From: Acidimicrobiia bacterium
GTDB taxonomy: Bacteria > Actinomycetota > Acidimicrobiia > IMCC26256 > PALSA-610
NCBI GenBank assembly: GCA_036271555.1
Contig: DATBAK010000049.1
Coordinates: 1 to 64,000 of the forward strand
Direction of reading: 5' to 3'
Length of the DNA stretch: 64,000 bases
The translations under genes and the position numbers were made by a program. This document shows, piece by piece, positions 56,156 through 64,000 of this stretch (position 1 is its first letter; every line of letters starts with the position of its first letter). The notes below the pieces were generated by a model that was not told the origin of the DNA, did no database searches, and was given only the letters and a program-made list of their open reading frames with translations.

Positions 56156-57804
56156 GCCGAGCGTTCTGCGGACGTCGTCGCGCCCACTCCGTCGGAGAAC
56201 GCCGGTGGCACCCCCGCGAGACCGAGCTCGGCCGCCTCCTCGAACGCCTCGAGCGGGCCGTGCATCGCACCCTCGGGTGCGAGCGACGGCGGCAGGTTCC
56301 GGTAGACGAAGCCCGCCGCGACCAGCGACAGCGCGGCGCCGATCAGCACCGCGAAGTGCAGGCCGGCCACGAACGCGGAGTGCGCGCCGCTCGTCAGTGC
56401 CGTACTCGCGGAGCCGTGCAGCTTGCCCGCGACCTGGAGCGCACCCGCGATCGACGTGCGCGCGTCGGAGCGGTTGTGCCCGGACAGACCCGCGAGCAGA
56501 TGTCCGACCTTCGACGCGTACTTCGAAGCGGCGATGCTTCCGATGATGGCGACACCGAGTGCCGCGCCGAGCTCGCGCGTCGCGTCGTTCATCGCGGAAC
56601 CCGCGCCCGCGCGCCGGGCGGGCACCGCGCTCATGATCGACGCGGTCATCGGCGACATCGAGAGCGCGATCCCGGCGGTGAGCGGGATGACGCACACCAC
56701 GACGTACGCGTACGGAGTGTGTGTCGTCAACGCGGTGAAGAGCAGGAGGCCGGCCGCGATCGAGAGCATGCCGAACGTGACGACGCGATGCGCGCCGAAG
56801 CGCTCGCACAACTTCGGTGTCAACGGCGCGACGACGAGCATGATCATCGCGATCGGCATCAGGCGCAGCGCGGCCGAGAGCGCGCTGTAGTTCAGTACGA
56901 GCTGGAAATACTGCGTGATCAAGAACATCACGCCGTACATCGCGGCGAACACGAGGATCATGCCGCCGGTGCCCGTGCTGAACGCCTTGTTGCGGAAGTA
57001 GTGCATGTCGACCATCGGCTCTTCGGAGCGCAGCTCCCACGCGACGAATGCGCCGAGCACGACGAGCGCCACCGCGAACGAGATCAGCGTGCTCGGGCTC
57101 AACCAGCCCTTGTCCGGCGCCTCGATGAGGCCGTAGACGAGGGCGACGATCCCGACGATCGAGAGGACCGATCCGCCCGGGTCGAAGCTCGCTTCGTGCG
57201 GGTCGCGCGACTTCGGCACGAGGAAGCGGCCCGCGACGAGCGCGAGCACGATGATCGGCACGTTGATGAGGAAGACGGATCCGAACCAGAAGTGACCGAG
57301 CAGGTAGCCGCTCGCCACTGGGCCGAACGCGCCCGACGCGCCTGTGAAGCTCGCCCAGATCGCGATCGCCTTCGGCCGTTCGTCGGGCGGGAAGACGTTG
57401 ATGAGGATCGACAACGTCGACGGCATGATGAACGCACCGGCGGCGCCCATGATCGCCCGGCACGCGATCAGCTCCCACATCGCGGTCGACGCCGCCGCGA
57501 GGCTCGCGCCGACGAGGAACAAGAAGAGACCGAACTGCAGCGCGCCCTTGCGACCGAAGCGATCGCCGATCGCGCCGGTCGAGAACAACAGACCCGCGAA
57601 GACGAGCGAGTAGATCGCGACGACCCACTGCAATTGCGACTCCGTCGCGTGGAGGTCGCGTGAGAGCGTCGGGATCGTGACGTTGAGGCTCGAGTTCCCG
57701 ACGAAGACGATCAGGAGGCTGAGGCACAGCACCGCGAGCGTCCACCAGCGCATGCGGTGCATGCGGTCGGCGCCGAGGTCGGTCGCGGGGGGAGCAGCGG
57801 GCAT
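56152..57804 (-). CDS. MFS multidrug transporter, DHA2 (14-TMS) family
   Basis: 550 residues with 14 predicted TM segments. The N-terminus has LIVFVGNSSLNVTIPTLSRDLHATESQLQWVVAIYSLVFAGLL, then GAIGDRFGRKGAL (motif A) and GAAGAFIMPSTLSIL (motif C region), all typical of DHA2 pumps. A GGAG Shine-Dalgarno lies close to the ATG. It is divergent from the TetR gene at 57894 and co-translated with the DinB-like gene. Confidence 0.9.
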   Translation of the reverse strand: MPAAPPATDLGADRMHRMRWWTLAVLCLSLLIVFVGNSSLNVTIPTLSRDLHATESQLQWVVAIYSLVFAGLLFSTGAIGDRFGRKGALQFGLFLFLVGASLAAASTAMWELIACRAIMGAAGAFIMPSTLSILINVFPPDERPKAIAIWASFTGASGAFGPVASGYLLGHFWFGSVFLINVPIIVLALVAGRFLVPKSRDPHEASFDPGGSVLSIVGIVALVYGLIEAPDKGWLSPSTLISFAVALVVLGAFVAWELRSEEPMVDMHYFRNKAFSTGTGGMILVFAAMYGVMFLITQYFQLVLNYSALSAALRLMPIAMIMLVVAPLTPKLCERFGAHRVVTFGMLSIAAGLLLFTALTTHTPYAYVVVCVIPLTAGIALSMSPMTASIMSAVPARRAGAGSAMNDATRELGAALGVAIIGSIAASKYASKVGHLLAGLSGHNRSDARTSIAGALQVAGKLHGSASTALTSGAHSAFVAGLHFAVLIGAALSLVAAGFVYRNLPPSLAPEGAMHGPLEAFEEAAELGLAGVPPAFSDGVGATTSAERSA

Positions 57805-57856
57805 CGGGTCTCCGGCAGGGGGCGTCGGGGTTCGGCCGTTGGGCCGCAGGGTAAGT

Positions 57857-57886
57857 GGAAGCGAGCTTCCGCCTAAGGAGTATAAT
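57857..57886 (+). promoter_or_regulatory. TetR operator and consensus -10 box
   Basis: Perfect palindrome GGAAGC-GA-GCTTCC (57857-57870) covers the -35 position of TATAAT (57881-57886), which ends 7 nt before the tetR ATG. A second inverted pair, AATCGGA (57884-57890) and TCCGATT (57909-57915), flanks the start codon. Confidence 0.7.
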
Positions 57887-57893
57887 CGGAATC

Positions 57894-58550
57894 ATGGTTC
57901 CGGTTGAATCCGATTCGCCCATCCGTCCGCGTCGCGCCGACGCGCTCCGCAATCGCGAGCTCGTCCTGGCCGCGGCCGAGGCGGTCTTCGCCGAGTCGGG
58001 GCTCAAGGGCCAGGTGGAGGAAGTCGCGCGCCGGGCCGGGGTCGGTGTCGGCACGGTGTGCCGCAACTTCCCGACCAAGCAGGACCTCGTCGACGCGGTC
58101 CTCACGTCGATGTACGAGTCGCTGCTCGAGCGCGCGCTCGCCGCACTCGAGCACCCCGATCCGGCCGAGGCGTTCGAGCAGTTCTTCGTCGCACTGCCCG
58201 ACTTCAACACGCGCCATCGCGCGCTCTCGGAGCAGATGGCGAAGGAGCTCGAGCTGCCGTCGAGCGCGCAGCCGCTGCGCGACCGGTTGACGAAAGCGCT
58301 CACGGCGCTCGTCACGCGCGCGCAGGCCGTCGGTGCGGTGCGCGCCGACATCGGCCCCGCCGACGTCTCGCTCCTCTTCTCCGGCATCGCGCACGCAACC
58401 GCGCTCGCGGGCGACCTCCAGCCGGTCCTGCACGAGCGCTACGTGCGGATCATCCTCGACGGCATGCGTCCGCGCGTCGAGTCGAAGCTCCCCGGCAAAC
58501 CGCTCGACTTCGCGCAGCTGCGCCGGATGAAGCAACGGCTCGCGAAGTGA
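57894..58550 (+). CDS. TetR-family regulator of two flanking DHA2 pumps
   Basis: 218-residue TetR protein. The helix-turn-helix is RELVLAAAEAVFAESGLKGQVEEVARRAGVGVGTVCRNFPTKQDLVDAV. The ATG at 57894 is chosen over 57855 because a TATAAT box ends 7 nt upstream, giving a leaderless message with a palindrome at -35. It is divergent from one DHA2 pump and overlaps the start of another (GTGA), so it probably represses both in response to a pump substrate. Confidence 0.9.
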   Translation: MVPVESDSPIRPRRADALRNRELVLAAAEAVFAESGLKGQVEEVARRAGVGVGTVCRNFPTKQDLVDAVLTSMYESLLERALAALEHPDPAEAFEQFFVALPDFNTRHRALSEQMAKELELPSSAQPLRDRLTKALTALVTRAQAVGAVRADIGPADVSLLFSGIAHATALAGDLQPVLHERYVRIILDGMRPRVESKLPGKPLDFAQLRRMKQRLAK

Positions 58551-60235
58551 CGGCGGGCGTCACCGTCGCCGACAACCCCGAGCTCGATCCCGCGCGCTGG
58601 GTCACGCTCGTCATCGTCCTGCTCGCGGCGTTCATCGTCGTGCTCGACAACACGGTGCTGAACGTCTCGATCCCGACGATCCTCCGCGACTTCCACACGA
58701 CGTTGCCCGCGCTCGAGTGGGTCGTCACCGGCTACGCGCTGATGTTCGCGACGCTGCTGATCATCGGTGGCCGGCTCGGCGACATCTACGGGCATCGGCG
58801 CATCTTCATCATCGGTACCGCGCTCTTCGGTGTCGGATCCTTCATCGCGTCGGTGTCGACCGGTGTGCCCGAGCTCGTGCTCGGTGAGGCCGTCATCGAG
58901 GGCATCGGCGCGTCGCTCATGCTGCCCGCGACGCTCGCGCTCCTCTCGGGCACGTTCCAAGGACGCGAACGCGCGACGGCCTTCGCGGCGTGGGGCGCGA
59001 GCGCCGGTGTCGCGGCCGCGTGCGGGCCCGTCGTCGGCGGTTTCCTGACGACGAACTACTCGTGGCGCTGGTCGTTTCGTATCAACGTGATCATCGCTCC
59101 GCTCGCGATCATCGGCGCGATCGTCTTCATGCGCGACAACGTGAGCTCGCGCAAGCGCGTGAAGCTCGACTTCCTCGGCGCCGCGCTCGTCGCGGTCGGC
59201 ATGTTCCTGTTCGTCTTCGCGCTCAGTGAAGGCGGCACGTACGGCTGGTTGAAACCGGTCGAGTCGTTCTCGATCGGCGGAACCGATCTGTGGCCCGGTA
59301 CTTGGTCGATCTCGATGATCCCGGTCGTGCTGGCCGTGGCCGTGGCCGTGCTCGCGGTCTTCTACGTCGTCGAGCGCAGCAAGGAACGGCGCAAGGCCGC
59401 GCCGCTCTTCGAGTTCGCGCACCTGCGGCTCGCGACCTACCGCTACGGCCTGCTCACCGGGCTGGTCGTCGCGATGGGGCAGCTCGGCCTCAGCTTCGTG
59501 CTGCCCGTGTTCCTGCAGGAGGGCCGCCACCTCTCGGCCGCGCAGAACGGTCTGTGGCAGTTGCCGACCGGCATCTTCGTGATCCTCGGCGCGCAGCTCG
59601 GTGGCCGGCTCATCCGCTCGGTCGGGACGACGGTCGTCGTGCGCGCGGGATTCGTGCTGTACGCGGGCGGCATCGTCTATCTGCTGCACGCGGTGAACCT
59701 GAACCTCACCGCGCTCGGCCTGCTGCCCGGACTCGCGCTCTACGGCACCGGCATCGGCTTCGCGGGCGCGCAGCTCACGAACGTCGTCTTGTCGGAGATC
59801 CCGAACGAGAGCTCGGGCGTCGCGAGCGGCGCGAACACGACGGTGCGTCAGGTCGGCGCCGCGCTCGGCGTTGCCGTGATCGGCTCCTTGCTGACCGCGC
59901 AGACGGTGAGTCAGACGGTCGGCGCGTTCAAGCGCGCGCCGTTGCCGGCGAACGTGAAGGCGCAGGCCATCGCGGGCGTGCACGCGCTCGGACCGAATTA
60001 CGCCCCGCCGGCGTCGGTCAGCGGTCGCAACGCCGCCTTGCTGCAATCCGCGCTCGAGCACGGAGTGACGACGGGAACGCGCTGGGCGCTCGCGTTCGCC
60101 GTCGTCGTCATCGCGATCGGAACCGCGCTGTCGTTCCTCATCCCGCGCGACGCCGTGCCTGCAGGCATCACCGCACACACCGCCGACAGCCTCGAGCCGT
60201 TGGAGCCCTTGGATCCCGACCCCGCGCTCTTGTGA
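58547..60235 (+). CDS. MFS multidrug transporter, DHA2 (EmrB/QacA) family
   Basis: 562 residues, 14 TM segments. VLLAAFIVVLDNTVLNVSIPTILRDFHTTLPALEWVVTGYALMFA carries the DHA2 TM1 signature with the membrane-embedded Asp. GGRLGDIYGHRRIF is motif A, and GIGASLMLPATLALLSGTF is the motif C region. The GTG overlaps the tetR stop. The second pump is not a close copy of the one at 56152, so substrates may differ. Confidence 0.9.
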   Translation: MTAGVTVADNPELDPARWVTLVIVLLAAFIVVLDNTVLNVSIPTILRDFHTTLPALEWVVTGYALMFATLLIIGGRLGDIYGHRRIFIIGTALFGVGSFIASVSTGVPELVLGEAVIEGIGASLMLPATLALLSGTFQGRERATAFAAWGASAGVAAACGPVVGGFLTTNYSWRWSFRINVIIAPLAIIGAIVFMRDNVSSRKRVKLDFLGAALVAVGMFLFVFALSEGGTYGWLKPVESFSIGGTDLWPGTWSISMIPVVLAVAVAVLAVFYVVERSKERRKAAPLFEFAHLRLATYRYGLLTGLVVAMGQLGLSFVLPVFLQEGRHLSAAQNGLWQLPTGIFVILGAQLGGRLIRSVGTTVVVRAGFVLYAGGIVYLLHAVNLNLTALGLLPGLALYGTGIGFAGAQLTNVVLSEIPNESSGVASGANTTVRQVGAALGVAVIGSLLTAQTVSQTVGAFKRAPLPANVKAQAIAGVHALGPNYAPPASVSGRNAALLQSALEHGVTTGTRWALAFAVVVIAIGTALSFLIPRDAVPAGITAHTADSLEPLEPLDPDPALL

Positions 60236-60269
60236 GCGACCACTCGCCGATCCGGGGCATGCTCTAACG

Positions 60270-61157
60270 GTGTCGGGACGAGTCGCGCTCACGATCGTCC
60301 TTGCCGTGATCGCCGCGTTCCTCGACGCGTTGAGCAACGTGCTCGAGATCGCGGAGGCCGAGCAGATCTCCGAAGACCTCTCGCTCACTCCGCGGTTGGT
60401 GACCACCCTTGCGCGGCGACGCAAGTGGATCATCGGCTTCTTCTGCGACGCGGGCGGCTTCTTCGCGATGGCCGGCGCGCTCGCGCTCGGCTCGGTCGCG
60501 TTCGTGCAGCCGATCCTCGCGCTCGCGTTGCTGATGTCGATGTTCCTCGGCTCGCTGCTCCAGAAGCGCATGGTGCGACGAGTGGAGTGGGTCTCAGCCG
60601 CAGTGTTGTGCGGCAGTCTCGCCGCCTTCCTCTACGAGGTGCCGCCGCGCGGTGGGCGTGACCTCGTGCCGTTCGCGCGTTGGGTCGTCGCCGGACCCGC
60701 GATCGCAGGTGCGATCGTGCTCTGCGTCGCGTTCTCGAAGATCGTGCGGGGTCCGGCGCAGAGCCTGCTGCTCGGCGTCGGCGCGTCGATCGCGTTCGCG
60801 ACGTCGGCCGTGCTCGTGAAGGCGTTCATGCACTACCTCGCCGACGGCATCCTCGCGTGGGCCCCGCATTGGGAGCCGTACGCGATGGGTGCCGTGATCA
60901 TCGCCGGCTTCGTGATCATGCAGAGCTCGTTCCAGACCGGACACCTCGCGGCATCGGTCGCAGGCCTACAGGCCCCGGGTCCCGTCGTGGCCGTGATCCT
61001 CGGCGCGAAGTTGCTCGACGAGACGGTCACGGTCGACACCGCGTTCCAGTCGTTCGTCGTCGTCGTCTCGCTGGTCGCGATCGTGCTGTCGATCCTGCTG
61101 CTCGCGCGCGCGGAGACACTGAGCTCGAAGCAACGACCCCCCGAGGTCGCGACCTAA
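60270..61157 (+). CDS. DMT-superfamily transporter (EamA/NIPA-like)
   Basis: 295-residue membrane protein with about 9-10 TM segments arranged as two related halves. Blocks GGFFAMAGALALGSVAFVQPILALALLMSMFLGSLLQ and LAASVAGLQAPGPVVAVILGAKLLDE are characteristic of actinobacterial DMT/NIPA-like proteins. NIPA relatives transport Mg2+, EamA relatives metabolites; the substrate here is unknown. The GTG at 60270 starts 34 nt after the DHA2 pump stop. Confidence 0.8.
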   Translation: MSGRVALTIVLAVIAAFLDALSNVLEIAEAEQISEDLSLTPRLVTTLARRRKWIIGFFCDAGGFFAMAGALALGSVAFVQPILALALLMSMFLGSLLQKRMVRRVEWVSAAVLCGSLAAFLYEVPPRGGRDLVPFARWVVAGPAIAGAIVLCVAFSKIVRGPAQSLLLGVGASIAFATSAVLVKAFMHYLADGILAWAPHWEPYAMGAVIIAGFVIMQSSFQTGHLAASVAGLQAPGPVVAVILGAKLLDETVTVDTAFQSFVVVVSLVAIVLSILLLARAETLSSKQRPPEVAT

Positions 61158-61171
61158 TCGTCCGAGCGGTC

Positions 61172-62404
61172 CTAGCCGAGCGCGCCCTGCTGGCGCAGCT
61201 CCGCGATGCGCTCGTCGTCGTAGCCGAGCACTTCGGCGAGTACCGCGTCGGTGTGCTCGCCCAGCTCGGGTGCCTTGCCCGGCCATGCGAGCTCGCCGTC
61301 GACGAGCCGGACCGGGATCGGCAGCTGGTCGGCGCCGAGCCGTTCCTTGGGAATCCAGCCGAGGCGCTCGACGAACTGCGGATCCTGCGCGACCGTTCCC
61401 GAATCGTTCACGGGCGCAAGCGGGAAGTTCGCCTCGCCCGAGAGGTCGAGCCATTCCTTGCTCGTGCGGGTCTTGAAGATGTCGCGCAGCTCGGTGCGCA
61501 GCTCGGTGTTGCCGCGCGCGTGGTCGGCGTACTTCGAGCCCGGCCACTTCTCGAACAGGTCGAGACGGCCGACCGACTCGCAGAAGTTCTTCCAGAACGC
61601 CTGCTCCGAGCACATGAGCATCACGTAACCGTCGGAGCTCTCGTAGATCTGGTAGCGCACGCCTTCGGCCATGCCCGCGGTGCCGGCCGCGCGCCGTTCG
61701 TAGTTGTCGGACTTGTTGCCGGTGACCTCGCTCTGCGGCCGCTCGTACGCGCGCACCGTCTCGATGCGGTACCAGTCGAAGCCGGCCGCCGCGTCCGACT
61801 GCGCGATCTCGAGGAACGCGCCCTCGCCCGTCGCGCGCGCCTTCACGATGCCGGCGAGGATCGCGATCGCTCCGTACATCGGTCCCGCGTTGATGCCGAT
61901 CGACACGTGCTCGGGGATGTACGGGAAGCCGTCCTCGGTGACCGCCGGCTTGAAGACGCCGGCCCACGAGTCGTACGCGATGCCGTGGCTCGGCAGATCG
62001 CGGTACGGACCGGTCATGCCGTAGCCCGAGATCGTGCACATCACGATGCGCGGGTTGATCTCCCGCAACCGCTCGAAGCCGAGCCCGCGCCGCGCGAGCC
62101 CGCCCGGCCGCATCGCCTCGACGACGGCGTCGGCCCGCTCGACCAGCGCGAGGAAGGTCTCGACACCGCCTTCGGTCTTCAGGTCGAGCGTGAGGCTGCG
62201 CTTCCCGCGATTGAGGTGCAGGTGCATGAGCGAGACGCCCTCGACGATCGGCCACGTCATCTCGCGCACGTAGTCGCCGCTCGGCGGCTCGATCTTGATG
62301 ACGTCGGCGCCGAGGTCGGCGAGGCACGTGCTGATGCCGGCCGGCCCGAGCATCGAGCACTCGACGATGCGTACGTCCTCCAGCAGCTTCTGCGGCCCTG
62401 CCAT
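61172..62404 (-). CDS. CaiB/BaiF family CoA-transferase (class III)
   Basis: 410-residue type III CoA-transferase. N-terminal LLEDVRIVECSMLGPAGISTCLADLGADVIKIEPPSGDYVR, then LNRGKRSLTLDLK, EAMRPGGLARRGLGFERLREINPRIVMCTISGYGMTGPYRD and ARATGEGAFLEIAQSDAA are the usual blocks. The catalytic aspartate position was not assigned with certainty. It transfers CoA between acyl groups or enables racemisation of 2-methyl acyl-CoA. The ATG at 62404 has GGGAGAGGGAG about 10 nt upstream. Confidence 0.88.
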   Translation of the reverse strand: MAGPQKLLEDVRIVECSMLGPAGISTCLADLGADVIKIEPPSGDYVREMTWPIVEGVSLMHLHLNRGKRSLTLDLKTEGGVETFLALVERADAVVEAMRPGGLARRGLGFERLREINPRIVMCTISGYGMTGPYRDLPSHGIAYDSWAGVFKPAVTEDGFPYIPEHVSIGINAGPMYGAIAILAGIVKARATGEGAFLEIAQSDAAAGFDWYRIETVRAYERPQSEVTGNKSDNYERRAAGTAGMAEGVRYQIYESSDGYVMLMCSEQAFWKNFCESVGRLDLFEKWPGSKYADHARGNTELRTELRDIFKTRTSKEWLDLSGEANFPLAPVNDSGTVAQDPQFVERLGWIPKERLGADQLPIPVRLVDGELAWPGKAPELGEHTDAVLAEVLGYDDERIAELRQQGALG

Positions 62405-62445
62405 CACCGGTGTGCTCCCTCTCCCCGTCGGATCGGCGGCGAACG

Positions 62446-63234
62446 CTACCCGCGAGCCGGAAACGCCATCGTGAGCAGCTCGGCGAAGAGGGCTTCGACG
62501 TCGAGGGTCGTGCCGTGCCGGCCGAACCACTCGCCGACATTGGCGAGATCGCGGTGCAGCAGATCGAGCGCGCTCGGGTTGATCGCGAGGTCGACGGCCT
62601 GCGGGAAGTCGATGAACCGCAGCTCGCCTTCCCACCACAGGAGGTTGAATGCCGACAGGTCGGCGTGGACGATGCCGACCTCCATCAGCACTCGCAAACC
62701 TTCGACGAGTTGGGTCGCGGCCTCGTTCTGCTCGGCACGCGTGAGTCGGGCCTGCGCGAGCGTCGGCGCGGCCCGCTCGTCGTCGCCGACGTACTCGAGC
62801 AGCATCGCGTCGTCGGCGAACTCGACCGGATACGGCACGGGTCCGCCGGCGTCCCACACGCGGGTCATGACGTCGAGCTCGAAGCCCATCCAGCGGTCGT
62901 TCAGCAACTTCTTCCCGTAGTCGGTCATGTGCGCGACGGCGCGCCGTTCACGAGTGCGACGGAAGCGCCGGCCCTCGCGGTAGATGTGGTCGTTCACGAA
63001 GGTCGACGCGCGGGTGAAGCCTGCGGCTTCGAGCTGACCTTTGGTCGTGACCGATCGCGGTCGGTAGCGCTTGTGCGCGAGCAGACAGCGTCGGGTCTCG
63101 TCGAGCGACATGCGTTCGACGATGAAGATCTCGGCTTCCTTCCCACTCTTCAGAACGCCGAGCGGAGTGTCGGTGTACGGGTCGGGAACGACCCAGTCCG
63201 GAATGGCGCGCAACGCGAGCTCCTCGGATTGCAA
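62446..63234 (-). CDS. RIO-family atypical serine protein kinase
   Basis: 262-residue RIO1-like kinase. The ATP-site segment is PLGVLKSGKEAEIFIVE (24-40). The catalytic loop is H190-ADLSAFN197 with Asp192, and the metal loop is FIDFPQAVD with Asp209. The middle LAHKRYRPRSVTTKG contains the conserved lysines. Archaeal and eukaryotic RIO proteins act in small-subunit ribosome maturation; the bacterial role is unclear. The start is a TTG (MQSEEL) with GGAG 6 nt upstream, the only good site. Confidence 0.87.
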   Translation of the reverse strand: MQSEELALRAIPDWVVPDPYTDTPLGVLKSGKEAEIFIVERMSLDETRRCLLAHKRYRPRSVTTKGQLEAAGFTRASTFVNDHIYREGRRFRRTRERRAVAHMTDYGKKLLNDRWMGFELDVMTRVWDAGGPVPYPVEFADDAMLLEYVGDDERAAPTLAQARLTRAEQNEAATQLVEGLRVLMEVGIVHADLSAFNLLWWEGELRFIDFPQAVDLAINPSALDLLHRDLANVGEWFGRHGTTLDVEALFAELLTMAFPARG

Positions 63235-63288
63235 GCGGAGCTCCGCCGCTCGCGATCGCGGGCGCGCAATCAGCGCGTCAGGCGGCGG

Positions 63289-63354
63289 TCAGGCCGGCGC
63301 GAGCACCGACCGGCGGCGGAGCAGGATCGGACGGAAGTGCACAGTGGCAGGCAT
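63289..63354 (-). CDS. Possible 21-residue small protein or leader peptide
   Basis: A short frame, MPATVHFRPILLRRRSVLAP and one more Ala, is preceded by an unusually strong AGGGGAGGGA Shine-Dalgarno 6-7 nt upstream. It lies 55 nt upstream of the RIO kinase start on the same strand and is otherwise alone in a 200-nt gap (63235-63435). Basic and hydrophobic, it might be a leader or small membrane-active peptide. Too short to verify by sequence alone. Confidence 0.3.
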   Translation of the reverse strand: MPATVHFRPILLRRRSVLAPA

Positions 63355-63435
63355 CGTCAATCCCTCCCCTCGCATCGGTCGATGACGGCGGGCAGTCTGG
63401 CAGACCTCCGCCGCTCCGAGGCGCGATTTTCGCCG

Positions 63436-64000
63436 TCAGGCGCCCGGAGTCAGCAAGGGCACCAGCACGCGCCGCCAATCGATCGCGGAGACGCCCTCGG
63501 TGACGAGGTCGAGGAACGCCAGGCCGAGCGGGAGCGCCTGCGCGGAGGCTGCGATCTCGTCGAGCGCGGCGCGCTCTTCGTCGTTGCCCGCACCGAGCAC
63601 GTCGAGGTACTCGCGGATCGCCTCCTGCTGGATGCGGTCGAGCGCGTCCGACAGGTCGGGTCGGTGGATCGCGGCGATCTGCGCCTCGATGCGCAGGAGT
63701 CGCCACTCGCGACGCTCCGCGCTCAGGTAACCGCCGACGATCTGCGCGGTCGTCGTGCCCACCTCCTTCCCGACGAACGTGTCGCGGTTCGCCGCGAGAT
63801 CGTCGCGAAAACGGCGCGCGAGGAGCGTCTCGACCGCATGCCGCAGGAGGTCGTCCTTCGTGCGGTAGCGCGAGTAGATCGATCCCGGAGTCACGCCGGC
63901 CCGACGCGCGATGCGCGTCGCGCTCGAGCGCTCGAAGCCGACGCGTCCGACGCTCATCGCGACCGAGTCGATGAGCGCGTTCTGTGCGGCGTCGCCGGTG
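63436..64000 (-). CDS. TetR-family regulator (5' end cut by window)
   Basis: 188 codons are present. The frame stays open upstream of the internal Met (63957) to the window edge, adding TGDAAQNALIDSVA, which completes the first helix of a TetR domain. The helix-turn-helix is FERSSATRIARRAGVTPGSIYSRYRTKDDLLRHAV, and the C-terminal domain has a typical TetR helical ligand-binding appearance. The true start lies outside the window. No target can be assigned. Confidence 0.88.
   Translation of the reverse strand, partial: TGDAAQNALIDSVAMSVGRVGFERSSATRIARRAGVTPGSIYSRYRTKDDLLRHAVETLLARRFRDDLAANRDTFVGKEVGTTTAQIVGGYLSAERREWRLLRIEAQIAAIHRPDLSDALDRIQQEAIREYLDVLGAGNDEERAALDEIAASAQALPLGLAFLDLVTEGVSAIDWRRVLVPLLTPGA

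Noticed and set aside
56156-58387. Long minus-strand extension in frame with the DinB-like gene
   Set aside because: It runs antisense to or out of frame with the DHA2 pump and tetR genes. Only the last 176 codons show a protein family pattern.

Overview
The window reads as a chromosomal segment of a high-G+C actinobacterium, most likely class Acidimicrobiia. This is inferred from G+C-rich codon use throughout, actinobacterial families of unknown function (DUF3052, DUF2505, DUF3817), an F420-type luciferase-like oxidoreductase, Thr/Pro-rich secreted linkers, and a tandem GYWLVASDGGIFSFGDA-type repeat protein that I associate with Acidimicrobiia. No rRNA, tRNA, CRISPR array, transposase, integrase or phage gene was seen. 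The annotated genes fill almost the whole window, and many are coupled by ATGA, GTGA or TGATG overlaps.

Layout. 1-2667: the 3' part of prfB followed by ftsE and ftsX, then a strong hairpin and a convergent 1-Cys peroxiredoxin. 3560-6067: MFS exporter, DUF3052 protein and SRAP peptidase. 6165-14699: lipid and xenobiotic type metabolism (TetR/desaturase pair, F420-type oxidoreductase, thioesterase, sulfatase, SDR, P450/TetR pair, DUF1330 protein). 14716-18524: a second sulfatase, then an ECF sigma factor with two paralogous membrane proteins. 18556-27530: thioesterase, pirin, typA, small actinobacterial proteins, alpha/beta hydrolase, amidohydrolase and two tandem double-hotdog thioesterases. 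27669-31294: MFS pump with its ArsR-type regulator, then a hydroxyacid dehydrogenase/aldolase pair. 31469-36483: a metal locus (znuA-znuC-znuB-znuB2, a GDT1-type transporter and a CDF exporter). 36559-41013: nitrogen control (glnB and amt divergent from glnD). 41111-51319: quinone oxidoreductase, VOC protein, dienelactone hydrolase, sulfatase fused to Calx-beta domains, ClC channel, small basic protein, PQQ/YWLVASDGG secreted protein and PhyH dioxygenase. 51378-57804: PadR regulators, SDR, cyclase, nitronate monooxygenase, DinB-like protein and a DHA2 pump. 57894-64000: TetR plus a second DHA2 pump, a DMT transporter, a CaiB/BaiF CoA-transferase, a RIO kinase and a TetR gene cut by the window edge.

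How the parts fit. The clearest regulatory logic is local: regulators sit next to or divergent from their probable targets, with palindromes in the shared promoter. A Zur-like box covers the znuA promoter. Three evenly spaced TTCGAA palindromes cover the ArsR-type regulator promoter. Two CCC/GGG-type palindromes lie before padR, and a GGAAGC/GCTTCC palindrome lies at the -35 position of a consensus TATAAT promoter before the DHA2-pump tetR.

Three signals are not explained by ordinary gene calls. (1) At least 16 genes have a TANNNT box ending 6-7 nt before the start codon, the layout of leaderless transcripts. (2) A dispersed intergenic element of about 72 nt has conserved ends and a variable hairpin core; there are three good copies and several degraded ones. 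(3) A run of five hairpins lies between divergent genes at 11157-11345.
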